A stretch of DNA of 64,000 bases from Pseudoscleropodium purum (Eukaryota > Streptophyta > Bryopsida > Hypnales > Brachytheciaceae). The notes beneath the pieces are model-generated. The model had not been told where the DNA came from and ran no database searches. It saw nothing but the letters and a program-made list of their open reading frames with translations. The DNA is taken from contig OZ017796.1 in the NCBI GenBank assembly GCA_963969395.1, positions 34,648,243-34,712,242 of the forward strand, given 5' to 3'. Positions 22,291 through 34,299 of the stretch are shown here, in pieces. Position 1 is the first letter of the stretch. Every line of letters begins with the position of its first letter. The position numbers and the translations under genes are program-made.

Positions 22291-23759
22291 ACATGACTTG
22301 ATCAAAACACTACAACATTTGTAGCACATCAGCAATCGTCTTGCGATAGTTTTGCAGTCTGTGGTTCCTTACTTTGCTAAGAACTTATGATCTACATTGC
22401 AAAAGTGCAGCAAAATTGTTTTAAAAATCTTGGGCAGCTAGGAACCAGTGGGTATCTAGGCCTAAATTGTTGCAAAAACTATTTCCATCTCAAGTAGTTG
22501 CAAATACATTGCATATACAGAGTTTCATAAAACCATTGCAAACTTTACAATAGACTAGTGGCGGTACGTCATTGCAACTAGAACCGCTACACCAACCTTC
22601 CGCACTGGTGAACGTGCCTTGAGTATGAATCACTAGCTCGATCACTCTCAACTCCAATCGATCTAATTAAAACTCCGTCTAACATCTAGCTAGCATCGCA
22701 TTGAGAGCCAGCATCCTTCAGGTTTGCAGCTTTGCAATTAATTGTTCCTGGCTATGGCTCTTTAGCTAGAATTCTAGCTCGGGGGTGGGGAGATGGCGCT
22801 ACTGGAACTGCACGTACCGAAGAAATCATTTGGTTTTTATTTTGTAACGCTCTGTCAGGGTGCCTTGGATTGATACGATGTGTTCCTCGGATTTCTAGAT
22901 TCGTAATTGTCCATGCAATTGTCCTCAAATTCCTCAACGCTCATCGTCGATCTGGCAGATGGAAGCTAGAGAATTACTTGGAATCCAAACCGATCTGTCG
23001 AAAGCGGATACTTGGCTCATATGTTTAGAGTATGATTTACATTGAATAGAATAAATTGTTTCAATGCCTTCAATCTTATGAAGTTATCATGTGTTTCTGT
23101 CTGCAAGGGGAGTTTTTGAAACGCCATCGAATTTTCTCCTCTTTCACGAGAGATAGCAGTTTCTTTTTATGATTTTAAACACTGTAATATAGTGTGCGGT
23201 GAAAATTTCAGATGTTTTTAGCATGTTTTGATTTGGTATGAATTTTCTTTATATTTTCTTTAAACATTGATAATAATTTCAAATTTTCACAAAAAATTTG
23301 AAATCTTTCCGACTCAAAGAAGACATTAGACTTCAATCATCTCAAAAAAAAAATATAAGAACTTTCGTTCATCTGCAAAGTGCTTGACTTCACTGTTGTT
23401 GGAGGATGTGTGATTTTTAGACAGCTTTCTATTTGATCAAAGAATGGTTTCCCAAATCAAGCCTCATTAGAGGTTTAGTTGAACTCTTTTATAGTCTTTT
23501 CAATTTGTAGTACAGGTAATCAATAATCAGGAATAGGAATCTATTGTACTTTTTTTTTCTCTCTTATAAATATTAAATTAAATCATTTATTTATTTTTGG
23601 AATTTTGCAAATTTTGCCTTGTTGCTAGGTACCATGTCTTTTGGATGACAACAAGATAAAGTGTCTAAGGTATAACCATTAAGATCTTAAACACCCATTC
23701 TTGTCCCTACTCCCATTCTCGAACCTTAAATTGCTACCAGCTTTGTCCATAAGCATCCA
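22291..23759. other. Mixed-composition stretch, no gene supported
   Basis: 22600-23030 is less AT-rich and has an open frame of 98 codons (22732-23028), but no motif and no clear splice sites. 23030-23700 is AT-rich without signal. A leftover of a host gene is possible near 22.6-23.0 kb. Confidence 0.3.
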
Positions 23760-23763
23760 TTAA

Positions 23764-24511
23764 CCTCTAAAGGACCGAGTTGAATTTTTTAGCAACTTAG
23801 AAATTTTAGGTAGGTGTGTTTGACTAGAGGTTTCCATATTTTTGGTTCAAATTTTAATAGAAGGTGTGGACAAGGAATATCTTTCATGTGCACTAAATTT
23901 CAAGATATTTAGAAATATAATTCAAAAGTTATGGCCTAGTATGTAGTTTGTTTTTCAACTTAGGCAAACCATGCATATTTGAAAAAATTATGTTTTTTTT
24001 AAAATCCAAATTTTAACCATTCCACTTTGATCTATGAGTCAAAATTTATGAGGTGTTTTAGTTTGTGGGCAGTTATGGATTCTCTACTCCAAAATAAACT
24101 TTGAAGTCTTTTATTGAATTCAATTTTCAATACTTTTAAAAAAAGAATAAAAACATTAGATGGAGATTGTTTATTACAACAATACAACCATTAAGATTAG
24201 CATTTTTTTATTCCATAAATAAACTGTTAATAATTTAGTATTTTGAATCATTCTCTACATCTTTCTACTTACTATTTTTTTCCTATATATTGTACAATTT
24301 AAAATGATCTAAAAATTTTCAAGCATGTAGACAACATGCCTTGAAGAATGAATCCAAAGAAGCACCACCATTTTGAACATTTTTTCATACAAATGTGACC
24401 TTGTAAAATGCAGTTGCATGGTTATTTGCAAGAACAAAAAAATTATTTTTGTCACTTCAAATGCTAATAACTTGTAATGTGCATTGTGAAAATTTCTGAA
24501 ATTTTTTTCAC
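23764..24511 (+). mobile_element. TTAA element, family A, 3' end missing
   Basis: TTAA (23760-23763) then CCTCTAAAGGACCGAG. The body parallels 5066-5990 to about TTTTTTCACATCTTTTGG, then unrelated sequence follows. Confidence 0.65.
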
Positions 24512-25041
24512 ATCTTTTGGCTCTACCCTATTGTGGATTCATATGGAGTTCATAACAAAATTGATCCTTGAAAGTTTCCAATAGAAGTCTCATTAATTTA
24601 GTTGTTGGATATTGTACTATCATTATAAAAATTTTGAGGCCACAAGAGAGTTGCCATTTCTGCACCTCGATAATACAATTATGGAAAAAAATTAAAATAA
24701 AAAATTATTTTTTATTTTTTCAAATTTGTAATTGGACATAGCACTAATAGTACCATGTCAATGTCACATCATATTGATTTTGTTTGTTTGTTTTTTAATT
24801 TGAAAAAATTCAATTTTTTAAAGTATTTTTTTTCCCTATATTTTCACCTTAGGGGGGCTAAAAATAAAAAACTTACAACCCTCTGTGGCCTCAGAATTTT
24901 TGTAATGACAATGGCTCTTATAAACTTACAAATTTTTTTAGTTAATTTCCATTAAAAAGTTCAACTTCAAGAAGCTCTAGCATGCTAAAAAATAAATCAA
25001 TTATGAAATCATAAATTGCATTTCAATTGCAATGAAATGGA

Positions 25042-25288
25042 GGGTTGCTATTATATGAGCATAGGTGTGTGAGCCCATGAGCCTAAAATACTAAACACCT
25101 ATGTGATAGATATATATATAATAGAAACTTTCTATGATTATAGGGTATATATATATTACAAATACCCATATTATAGGTGTTTTTGATACATACACCTTCT
25201 ATAGAGAGTGGTATCTATATTATAGGTATCTATATTGTAGGCTCAATGCTCACAAGCTCGCATTCTTAGACTCACATACTAACACTGT
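25042..25288 (+). mobile_element. MITE family M2, copy 2
   Basis: Left GGGTTGCTATTATATGAGCA, right CTCACATACTAACACT; it aligns with 7313-7555 throughout (for example ATTGTAGGCTCAATG, ACAAGCTCGCATTCTT). It lies immediately before direct duplication D2, right copy. Confidence 0.65.
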
Positions 25289-25294
25289 TGTACA

Positions 25295-25724
25295 CTATCT
25301 ACCATTTTATAGAGAACCTTTTGGAAGATAGTCAAAGATATTTTTGCAGTGGGATGAAGAACAAATAAATCAAGTGGTATGGGATCAAGTATCTACAAAG
25401 CAATTGAGAAGGCTCATTTTTAATATGTACCATTGAATACAAGTTGTAATTTTCACAAATGGTGTCAATACTAAATGGTAGAAAGTGTATACAAAACATC
25501 AAAACTCTTTGTATAATTTTCAATTACATATGTGGATTTGCAACAATGATGAAGACTAGTAGACTTTAGTGTGATTCCAACGCAATTTACAATTCGAAAT
25601 TCCGTTCATGTACTGTACATGCCTCGTGAAGTTCTCCTAATCTCAGTACGATCCAAAAATTCATAAGTTTATTGGACCCCACTGTACTGTACATGTTGGC
25701 GAAGCAGATCAACGCGGTGTTTTT
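25295..25724 (+). repeat. Direct duplication D2, right copy
   Basis: See 21195-21640. Both copies end near CGGTGTTTTTA. Confidence 0.75.
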
Positions 25725-28290
25725 AAGGTTACCTGAGAAGAAGATTTCGATCGGCAAATGGACATGCCCGAAGCTAGCTCTATGTTTCTTTTGCCTTCTC
25801 TTTCACCGATCTAAGTTATTCCTTTTGCTCCTTTTCAATCTTTGGATCAGCTGAGTCTGTTTCAACGCAATCAATCAGTCTGCAAGGAATGATAGATTGC
25901 AGCTAGCTCACAAGTTTTGTTTTTGTTGATCGCGCAATGAGAGTTAGTATCTGCATTGCAACGCGACAAGGAGGTTATCTGCACTCCCACTGGAGTATAA
26001 GTCAGCATTTCCTTGGCAACATTCCCTTGATCCTCAGGGGATTTGTGTGCATTACCATAGAGGGACTTTGTTGTCACAGAGGGAATTTGTGTGTATTCCC
26101 CTGTTATCACAAACTAAGGGGATATTTGCGTAATACCCTGCTTCCCCCTGTGCAATTATTGTATTTTCGTTTGATTTTCCACGAATTCTGAAACTTGTGG
26201 TTGTGTGCGAAGATTAAAGCCTATGTATGTTGCAATTCAATGGTATTTGCGCGTTGGTAGGGTTCAAGTAGAGCACTAGCTGATCTTCTTGTACCCTGCG
26301 GTGTAATGAAGTCGTTGCTGGGAGGGCACCCATTGCCATGTCTAACATTTCCAAGTTTAACAATGGTACTGTCGATTAGTTTCAACTGTGAATCCACTTA
26401 ATGCGACCCTCGGTGCAATGTCAGTGCAAATGGTGCTTTGAGAATGTGGAAATTCCGGACATGAAATGCCTTTTGGCCATGCAAAAGGCAACTGCATGGT
26501 CGTTCACTCAGCACTACAATGGCACCATTTGGGTTTGAAAGTCAAGAATTGCATCTTCCGGGACCTACTGCACCACCGCAGTTTGCTGAAAATGGAAGAC
26601 AATTGCCACAGTTTGTTAATAACTGCACTGGTATCATGTTGGTAGGAGACTTGAATCTGGAATTTCCAAGCAAATGAAAGTGCCTGCTCTTGAGGAGGAA
26701 GTTCGTCATGTACAGCAAGTATAAAGCTTGTGGTGACTTGGCAAAGTACGAATGATTTCTTGGACATGGTCTGCACGAGATGATTTTTTCTGGGCTAGTC
26801 CAGGACTATTAAACCTTCATTATATTCGCGAAAATGGTAAATTTGGGGGAGGTTTTAGGTGTTAGGGTTTAGGGTTTAGCCTTTCTGGGATTGGTTACAG
26901 CTAACTCACAAGTCTGTTTGGACATATATCAATTAGAAGCATGTGTGGACGGTCTTTCCTCAATCTGCAATTGCAAATGGTCTCCCATCTTTCTAGTGAT
27001 CAGATTACAAATGCTGTCAGAAATGAGATTTGGGCATCTAATCCAAAGTAGATTGAGGCTTTTAAATGGATGCACGACAAAGCTTTAAGGATTTCTTATT
27101 TGACTGGTTTTGGATAAATCATGTCTGGCGATTTCTTCTATGACTAGTAAGGCATAACATGGAAGTAAAACTAGATGTCACCTGATGAATCATGATAACA
27201 AATACATTCAGTTTATACCAGGTAACTCCGGTTTGTATTGAACTGCAACACCTCGTTACAAATGTGCATATTTGCATCATCCGCATTCAAAACTTCTGGT
27301 TTAACAGAGTCAGAAAATTGAAGTTCGACTTAGGTTCTGCTGCAGTATATTCATAAAACTGTGTACATCTATGTATGTATTCCTCGTCAGACTTAATACG
27401 AGCGTTGTTGTGGGAAGTAATTTTGTTGAATGAGCGAATTCCGTGCCAAACAGGTTACTATGCGATAAAGGTCCCTTTGAATGACATACGAACTCTATAG
27501 TTTGTTGTGATGTTCTCTCTACATGACAGGCAACGAAAAGCATCGGATGGGTGATGGCCAAGTCGGTTAGTTAGCAACTTTCCAGCGGGCTTACTGGTGA
27601 TAGCTCGTAGCAGCGGTCATGTACAGTGCAACTTCAAGCTCAAGTTATTCAAGAGGTGTGTTTCCCTGCTAAGTTTTTCAGATTGACTCCAGCACAACTG
27701 ATGCTTCTAGGGTGCAAGATGTGCCCGGAGAGCCACTCCATGGATCGGAGTAGCTAATTGCACATAAAGAACTGAGGAAATTGTACCACTTGGCATTCAA
27801 GACTTGTCTAAACTGATTTCAAATGCGGTGGCATACCCTCCAAAATATTCTGCTTTTACTTGTCATTGAAGTTATTCCTGCTAAATTCCATTCAAAATGC
27901 ATTGGCACAATTTTCTAGTTCTTTATGTACCTTCACATATCCATAGCTCTGAACGTGAATCGCATTTTCGGCTCCATGAAATCAAGCTCCTCAACCTTTA
28001 TGTACGTATGCAGCTGATTAATCATCATCACTCTAGGCTTTTTGGACTCGGTCTCAACGAAATCATGAAATACTGTAGGAAGAAGCTTCTGTGCATGTCA
28101 CATTCCAAAAACACACCAGCACAGATTAAATTCGAGTTTCACACGTTAGCACAAATTCCTTCTGATCAAACATATTTTTAGGCATTCCATGACTCTTTCC
28201 TTAAACCGTCATTTCTGTCTCACGTCATGTAAGTTACGAGTTTGTCCGAACAGGCAATGATGGGTGAATGAGATTTTTTGAAGCATAACA
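25725..28290. other. Less AT-rich intergenic region, no gene supported
   Basis: Base composition is closer to 55-60% AT and many short frames exist on both strands. None shows a domain or a coherent exon chain. 25940-26130 has repeated GGGGAT/GGGAAT-TTGTGTG phrases. It may contain exons or regulatory sequence of a host gene that I cannot recognise. Confidence 0.3.
26862..26879 (+). repeat. Telomere-like motif (TTTAGGG type)
   Basis: TTAGGGTTTAGGGTTTAG is two and a half units of the plant-type telomere repeat. On the minus strand it contains AAACCCTAA, the telo-box found in many plant promoters. Either an interstitial remnant or a promoter element. Confidence 0.6.
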
Positions 28291-28429
28291 ACATTTTGAA
28301 TGCACTGATCTCCTGTTCTTGCAGTATGAATCTATCGTTGGCTAGCGCAGAATGCTTGGCTACGAACCCACAGTGGCTTCGAGCAATCGCTGTGGAGCAG
28401 ATGCCAGCGTACGTGTCTCTAACCGACAA

Positions 28430-28725
28430 GAATCTCAATGCACGGCGGTCTTAGCTAACCTATACGGAATGGAATTGATAAAAAGAAATATGCATGGTGC
28501 CCAATTCTACTGCATCGTGCTAGATCTCCCCAACGTACTTCAACATTGATTGTTTCGTCTTCTCATGTTTTTCCGGTTATCAACAAGATCAGGTTATGAA
28601 ATCAATGTTTGAGTCAGATTGCCAGATGACGCTAGCTTCTATCTTGTCCAGACTAAGGAAGGCTGCGTGATTCTAAAGCACCTCCGATTGCTTCACACAG
28701 CCAATTGATCATTCGCTGCTGTCGT
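28430..28725 (+). pseudogene. Possible O-methyltransferase fragment, frameshifted
   Basis: One frame reads CIVLDLPNVLQH then stops (to 28548). Further on KSMFESD (28597-28620) continues, after a frame change, as LPDDASFYLV and GCVILKHLRLLH. Plant caffeate-type O-methyltransferases have GI..DLPHV, then F.S.P.ADA..LKW and CV.ILKNCR in this order and at similar spacing. The W-x-L-H-D-W box is not recognisable. This is an inference from motif order only. Confidence 0.3.
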
Positions 28726-30333
28726 CAACGCAGCAACTATTCAACTGCACCTTTTTCCAGCGTTGGGCTGCTGAAGGAATTTAACGCACTTGGACCCGGC
28801 ACGCCGCGCCGCGGCTGATTACTTTCCCCAACAGGAGATGTTGCGCTTTCCCATTGGACTCTGAACTTTCATTTTGCTTTAGAAACATGAATTGGAACTG
28901 GACATACAGAAAACTCGCTCTTGACATCGTGCGCTCACGTCAATTGCGAAGACATTGTCTTCCCATTCAAGACCTGTCCCGAACTCTCGTCCTCATCCCA
29001 GCCCTGAAAAGTCAGCTGATGAGTCGACAGGGTCAGAGAGGCCGACATAGAGCCTCCTGCAGCTGGGCGAGCAATATGCACTCCCATACCTGATGGCCCA
29101 TTCAGTGGAAGACCTGTCTCAAGCTAGCTTACCCCTCTACCCATAGCTGATTAGAGTTGGCTGCTCTTGAAGCTGTCAAACATGCAGCTTAGATTAGAGT
29201 GGGTCCTCTCTCTTCCCTGGGCGGCTACTATGTCTCCGACCCAGCTAAATCTGTCGTCACTCTAGCATTAATTTGCGCCTCTCAAGCTCCAGATGTCGCT
29301 GAAAAGTTCAGCAACTCGTTCACGGTGGCCGCCTTTGGGTGACTCTGGGACGTGTGTCTGTGCTTGCGCGCGCTTAGCTTTCCAAACTAGTCACCTTCTC
29401 CATCACCTAACTCCAAAGCCATCCAACTCAAGTGACTAGACTCGGCACCTAACTCCATGCCCTTCAGAATTGAATTGATTTCCCGTCACACCCAGGGGCC
29501 AAATCTTTGACCTCACGTTTTCCGAATGGATCATGCTACTGCAAAAGGACGACGGATTTGGCTACTCCACAATGGTTGATTTCATTTTCACCGATGTGTG
29601 CGAGCTAGCTTGTATCTGCGTGGGACACTAGATTTCACTTTTCCGAAAGAATGTCAGTAGCGTCTGAAGACCGATTCACAGAAACTGAACATTCAAACCT
29701 TTTTACGGAATATTAATTATGACCTTTTGCACATGCCGAAATAAGATTCTAGAATGTTTTGTACATGACACACTGTCATTGCCCTTTTGCACTTTCAAGT
29801 CATGTTGTAATGATGCTGCTGGAAGCCAAGCTAGGTGGTAAGGTTAGATTGAAGAGGTTTGTGTGAACGAGTAATTTGTGACGTAGACCTATTGAGAAGT
29901 TCGGCGTCGTGGTCCGCTGAAGTCGCTGAGGTGTGAATTGAAGAACTTTAGACTGTCGAGAAGTTGCGCATGGGATGCTAGATTACAGCTCGCCCTATGC
30001 AAGAGTACAGGTGTACGCTTTCGCTGGTGTCGGTCGCTTTTGGAGCTTTCGCAGTATGGGTTTGCAGGAAATAGTGGCATGGCCTGAGACGACCTTTGGA
30101 GTTTGGACATGAAAACTTGCATCGTACTGTACATGATATATCCTTCTTTGATGAAGTAATAATGAGTTTACGGGGAACACCGCCAAATTCCTGCATTGGG
30201 GGCGAAAATCCAATGCTACAGTGGTTGCTGCCGCTGCTGTCAGAGAAGTGTCTCTTTCTAATTTATTTCTTGGTAAGTGTAAGTGTCCTTGGCTTCTAAT
30301 CTCAAGAAGATCTGAGAGGAGTGAAGGTAGTTA
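28726..30333. other. Less AT-rich region, no gene supported
   Basis: There are many short frames. 29150-29330 (+) has a 40-codon stretch GGYYVSDPAKSVVTLALICA that looks protein-like but was not assigned. No splice-consistent gene model was found. Confidence 0.25.
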
Positions 30334-30426
30334 AAATCTAGTGCCATTTTGATGAAGTCAATTGAAATCTAGTGTCGTTTTGATGAAGTCAATTGAAATC
30401 TAGTGCTGTTTTGATAAAGTCATATT
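30334..30426 (+). repeat. 31-bp tandem repeat, three units
   Basis: The units start at 30334, 30365 and 30396 (AAATCTAGTG, a variable CCA/TCG/CTG, TTTTGATGAAGTCAATTG). The third unit ends with a changed tail. Confidence 0.8.
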
Positions 30427-30486
30427 CAATGATCCCGTAATGATCAGGAAAAATCCAGTACCGCTGTTTGTCTTGCATTGGTTCAG

Positions 30487-30540
30487 AGCATCGCCACTGT
30501 TTGTTTCTGACACAAATAAGTTAAAGCATCGCCACTGTTT
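30487..30540 (+). repeat. 16-bp direct repeat pair
   Basis: AGCATCGCCACTGTTT occurs at 30487-30502 and 30525-30540, close to the 31-bp tandem repeat. Confidence 0.7.
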
Positions 30541-31079
30541 CATTGTAAGGGCGTGCCCAGCCTTGATTTCGTCCCACATTGTTAACACGCTAACTTCCAA
30601 ACTCACCCAAAAATCAAGAGGGGCACATATTTTTTAGAAGTGTGCACTTGTTTTACAAATCAGACCCAAGTGGAATTATAATTTTTTGATTAAAATTGTA
30701 ATTTCTGTGAATTTCTAAAGTAGTCTGCCTTGAAAATTACAAATTCAGCCATAAAGTGGAGTTATAAACGTCCCATAAATAACCTATAACTCCTCTCCCA
30801 TGTATCTAGTGGCACTTAAGTATTCTCTGTTAAAGGATTGTCATTTGACCTCTTCTAGACATTAATGTAGTGATTTTGTTATAGAATGAATGGACTTGGA
30901 TAAGTTTTTGGATGGAATTGGGGCAAAAAGTAGGATGACAGATTTAAACTATCGGTGGAAATGGGATGGCTTACCTTGCTTGAATTCTAGGGAGCATTCT
31001 CTTGTAAGTACTCTATTTCTTGTTTAGGAGTCTAAATTTGTAGTGAACAATGGTTCTAGGATGTACTTAGAGTATCTCC

Positions 31080-31870
31080 AACCTTTCTAAGTAAGTAGAC
31101 ACAACATAGCATTTAGTGTGCCCTAAAGGATGATTGCAAAAAACACATGTACTATTTTGCATGACATCTAATATGTTGATTTGTTTTTTGGCCATGACTA
31201 TTTTATTATGGTTCCAAATGACTCAAGATTTATAGATAAGGTATTCTTGACTATTATATTACTTACCTAACATTTAGAAAAAAATTTAAAATGTTTTTTT
31301 GTCCAAAAATAGCCCCCAATTTTATATCACATTTGTCAATTTGGAGGGGTATTAGTACTATTTAGTATCCTCCAAAAAAAATTTGGAGGTAAATTTTGGA
31401 AGGAATGGTCTCTTTGTAGACTTGTAGCTAGTGTTTGAAGGAATTCTAAAAATAATTAATCATATTTTGTATGGAAGTCTACATAGTGAGCTTCTTTGTG
31501 CTTGCATTTTGAAGCATGTATGTAAAATGTTATTTTGGTGGTTCTTTTGGTAAATGACCATCTCTATAGAATTTTTACAAATGGCCTATTTTTATTTTAT
31601 TTATTTAATTTTTTTCTATTATTTACTACTTAAAATATCAAAATATCTATTTTTTGAGATTTAGCTCTTTTCCAATCCTCCTATTTAGAGAATTTTTCTA
31701 TGATTTTCCTTTAGTGATTACCTTCATCTTAAAGGTGAATACATTGTCCATTTTTTAATTTATTTTTTAATTATTTTTCTAATTTCACAGTACTCCAAAA
31801 AAACTAAGCATGAATATTGTGAAAACACAATAAAATCAGAAGGTTTTTAAATGTTTTTTGCAATCACCTT
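31080..31870 (+). repeat. Dispersed repeat R1, copy 1
   Basis: It is diverged but collinear with 55415-56130. Shared points include GATGATTGCAA, CAAGATTTATAG, TTTTTTTGTCCAAAAA and a T-rich block ending in CACAGTACTCC / TACAGTACTTCC followed by CACAA(T)AAAATCA. Copy 1 precedes the Myb/SANT-like relic and copy 2 precedes the piggyBac relic. Noncoding. Confidence 0.5.
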
Positions 31871-32519
31871 GCATTGTTTGGATGTCCATTACAAAGTCAT
31901 TTTGACTTATTATATTGTTGGGCTCTGTAGAAAAGCTTCTGCATACATTAGTCCTATATATTCGGCCAACTTCACAAGGGCCTTGGATTGCATGTAACAC
32001 TATATCTTTTGTTTGGTCTTCTATTTTTTCTTGCAAATGGTTGTCAAAGTCAACACTACAATTGAGATGTTGGGGTGTGGTTACATCTATTGTGGGGTTT
32101 TAGTGTGAGGGGGTTATGTAAGAGCAAAGGCATTGTGAGAGAATTTTGTAGCAGGAATAATTGGGATAGGCAAGAGAGTGAATTTGTGAAAATATGGGGT
32201 GTAAATGAGGAATGCCACACAAGAACTCAAAAGAGCCTTTTGATGAAGGTATGTAATTCAATGAAAGAGATGAAGAAGGTGATTTAGGAATTGGGAAAGA
32301 AGCGAAGATGACCCTGTCGACTTAGAAAGATCAAAGAACTATGTGCAAGGGGTCGTGGCTTTGCACCTATAGAATGTTGCAATGTGAAGAGAGGGAAAAA
32401 CTATACAATTGCTACACCAACTTCAACATCAAAAGGCTAGAGTTTCTATCTGAACAAAAAGTACGAGTTGACATGAAGTGTCCTTGTCGTCTTACAAGAC
32501 CTAATCTTGGATAATTAAT

Positions 32520-33400
32520 TAATTTCGGAAAAAGAATGCTTTGTAAAATAATTTTTTGACCATTACAAAAGTCACAGGCTAGGAGCCACCAGGCAAGCTA
32601 AATTGCTAGAGAGGAAATGGAGCAAAATTAAGCATGATGTAGATGACTTTGTAGCTTGTGATGCTCTAATTACAAGGGTTAGAAATAGTGGTACTAGTAG
32701 TGCAAAAATTCTTCATGTGAAAAAAGACTTGTATGTAGGTTAAAATACTTTAAACATCTTCAATTCACATTTGAACATGTTTGGATGCTTATAAAAGATT
32801 TCCTACACTAGTCCAAAAAATAAGATTTAATGAAACAAGCTATACCTTTAAAGAAGAAAGTTGTTTCAATGGCTATGACTTCGATGAAGCACCTCCTGAA
32901 TCAAGTAGTACAATAGAGGGTCAACTGGATTTGAATGCCAATAGTGAGTTGTGAAACTATCCTTTAAGAATCAAGGTTGCTAAAGAAGACTAGTACACAA
33001 ATATGGCAAGGTGTGGGAAGGAGCTTTGTGTGCATAAGTCAAAGTTATCTTTGATCTTGTAGTGGCTATTTTCAAGACAAAATGGCATTGCTAGAGCAAG
33101 TGCTAGAGAAGCAAAATTTGTTAATTTCAATGACTACTCTTGATTCTTAAGTTACAACATTGGCAATACAAGCGTTCTTGCAAATTCAATAGTAGAAGTT
33201 AGAAAAGCTTTTGCAACATTGAGAAGAGGATTGAATCCATAAATTGAAAGAAGCAACTAACAAAGAGATTGTTGATTTTAAAGCTACCAAGGCTAAGAAA
33301 GCATGACAAGCTATAGAAGTAGCCAAGTAAAAAGAGGTAGATAGACAATTGAAGCCTAAAGTAGTTGTAAGTCTTAGCTATGATGAGAAGGCAAGTGAAT
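32520..33400 (+). pseudogene. Myb/SANT-like (PIF/Harbinger ORF1 or NAM-associated type) protein, decayed
   Basis: The frame near 32570-32710 reads HRLGATRQAKLLERKWSKIK then HDVDDFVACDALITRVRNSG and TSSA. This is the helix order R-W-x-I-x-x-D-x-x-K-F-x-x-C...SG of plant Myb/SANT-like proteins encoded by PIF/Harbinger elements or their domesticated relatives. After a gap comes FEHVWMLIKDF (32767-32800), matching the F-x-x-x-H-x-W-x-x-L-K-D box. ETSYTFKEES and FDEAPPES (in shifted frames) follow. Around 33195-33370 it ends in a Lys/Glu-rich, probably coiled-coil stretch (KLKEATNKEIVDFKATKAKK). Several stops and frameshifts show it is dead. The region upstream (32075-32290) may be its N-terminal part. 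A host-gene origin is not excluded. Confidence 0.5.
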
Positions 33401-34090
33401 TTGGAGGTCTTTGAGATGGGCAATTCTCTCCAAAGGCAAAGCATGAATTTGAATAAGGAGAAGATACTCATAATGAATTCCAAGTCAAAGGCACTCACAA
33501 TTACATTGAAGATACCCCCGACGTTGTTGAGTTGATTGACAATTTTAAGGTTAGAAAGCTTAACTACGTTCAAATGTAAAGAATATCTATTGAATTCAAA
33601 ACCACCAAGGAATAAATGTGAGTTTTTTGTCTACTAGATGAGAGAGGTGGTTATGGGTTGGGATCAAGGAGAGGCTATACAAGCTCAAATGCAAAAGGTG
33701 GTAAAAGGGCAGAGGAATTCGTTAAGTGGTACTCATGTGTAGGGGGGTGTAAATGGACAAGTGAGTGGAAGAAGAGGAAAGCTAATTGGAAAGATGGAGG
33801 ATCTTCAACACCTCATGAAATTTGCAGAACTACTTATTAATTTAGAAGCTTGAAGACAAGAAGGACAATTTTTTGTTTGGTGGCAGTGTGGGTACAAGAG
33901 ACTATTTATAAGAAAGAGGAAACATCAAGGGTAATTTTAGAGGCTACAAATCTAAGGCAATGTGCAAAGAGAGGAGTGTAGTTCTAAAAGGATAGTAGGG
34001 GCAAGGTCATTTTGAAGGCAAGATGAGTATTAAAATAGATTCTTTTGGTATTATGGATTCATGTGAGTATGGAGGTATTGTTAGTTGAAG
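33401..34090 (+). other. Decayed coding-like sequence, unassigned
   Basis: A 60-codon frame (33658-33840) is rich in Gly, Lys and Trp. The surrounding frames are broken. It may belong to the same decayed element as 32520-33400, or be unrelated. Confidence 0.25.
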
Positions 34091-34299
34091 CTCGGATTTG
34101 TTAGCAGTTGTGAAGAACAAGAAGGTGAGGGGAATGGAGCGAAGCCCCTCCTTTACATTAAAAAACACTCACAAGATTAGTATTAGAAGAAATCAAGCAC
34201 CAAAAAGTGCCAAATCCCATCCCTTGAAGTATAAAATGGCATAAATAGTAGCCAACTAAGTGGTGGCTAAAATTCTTTGGCAACTAATTTACTACCCTA

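Noticed and set aside
29150..29340. GGYYVSDPAKSVVTLALICA stretch as an adenosine-kinase-like fragment
   Set aside because: The resemblance to the AGFF.TVSP.S box is loose, and no second kinase motif is nearby.
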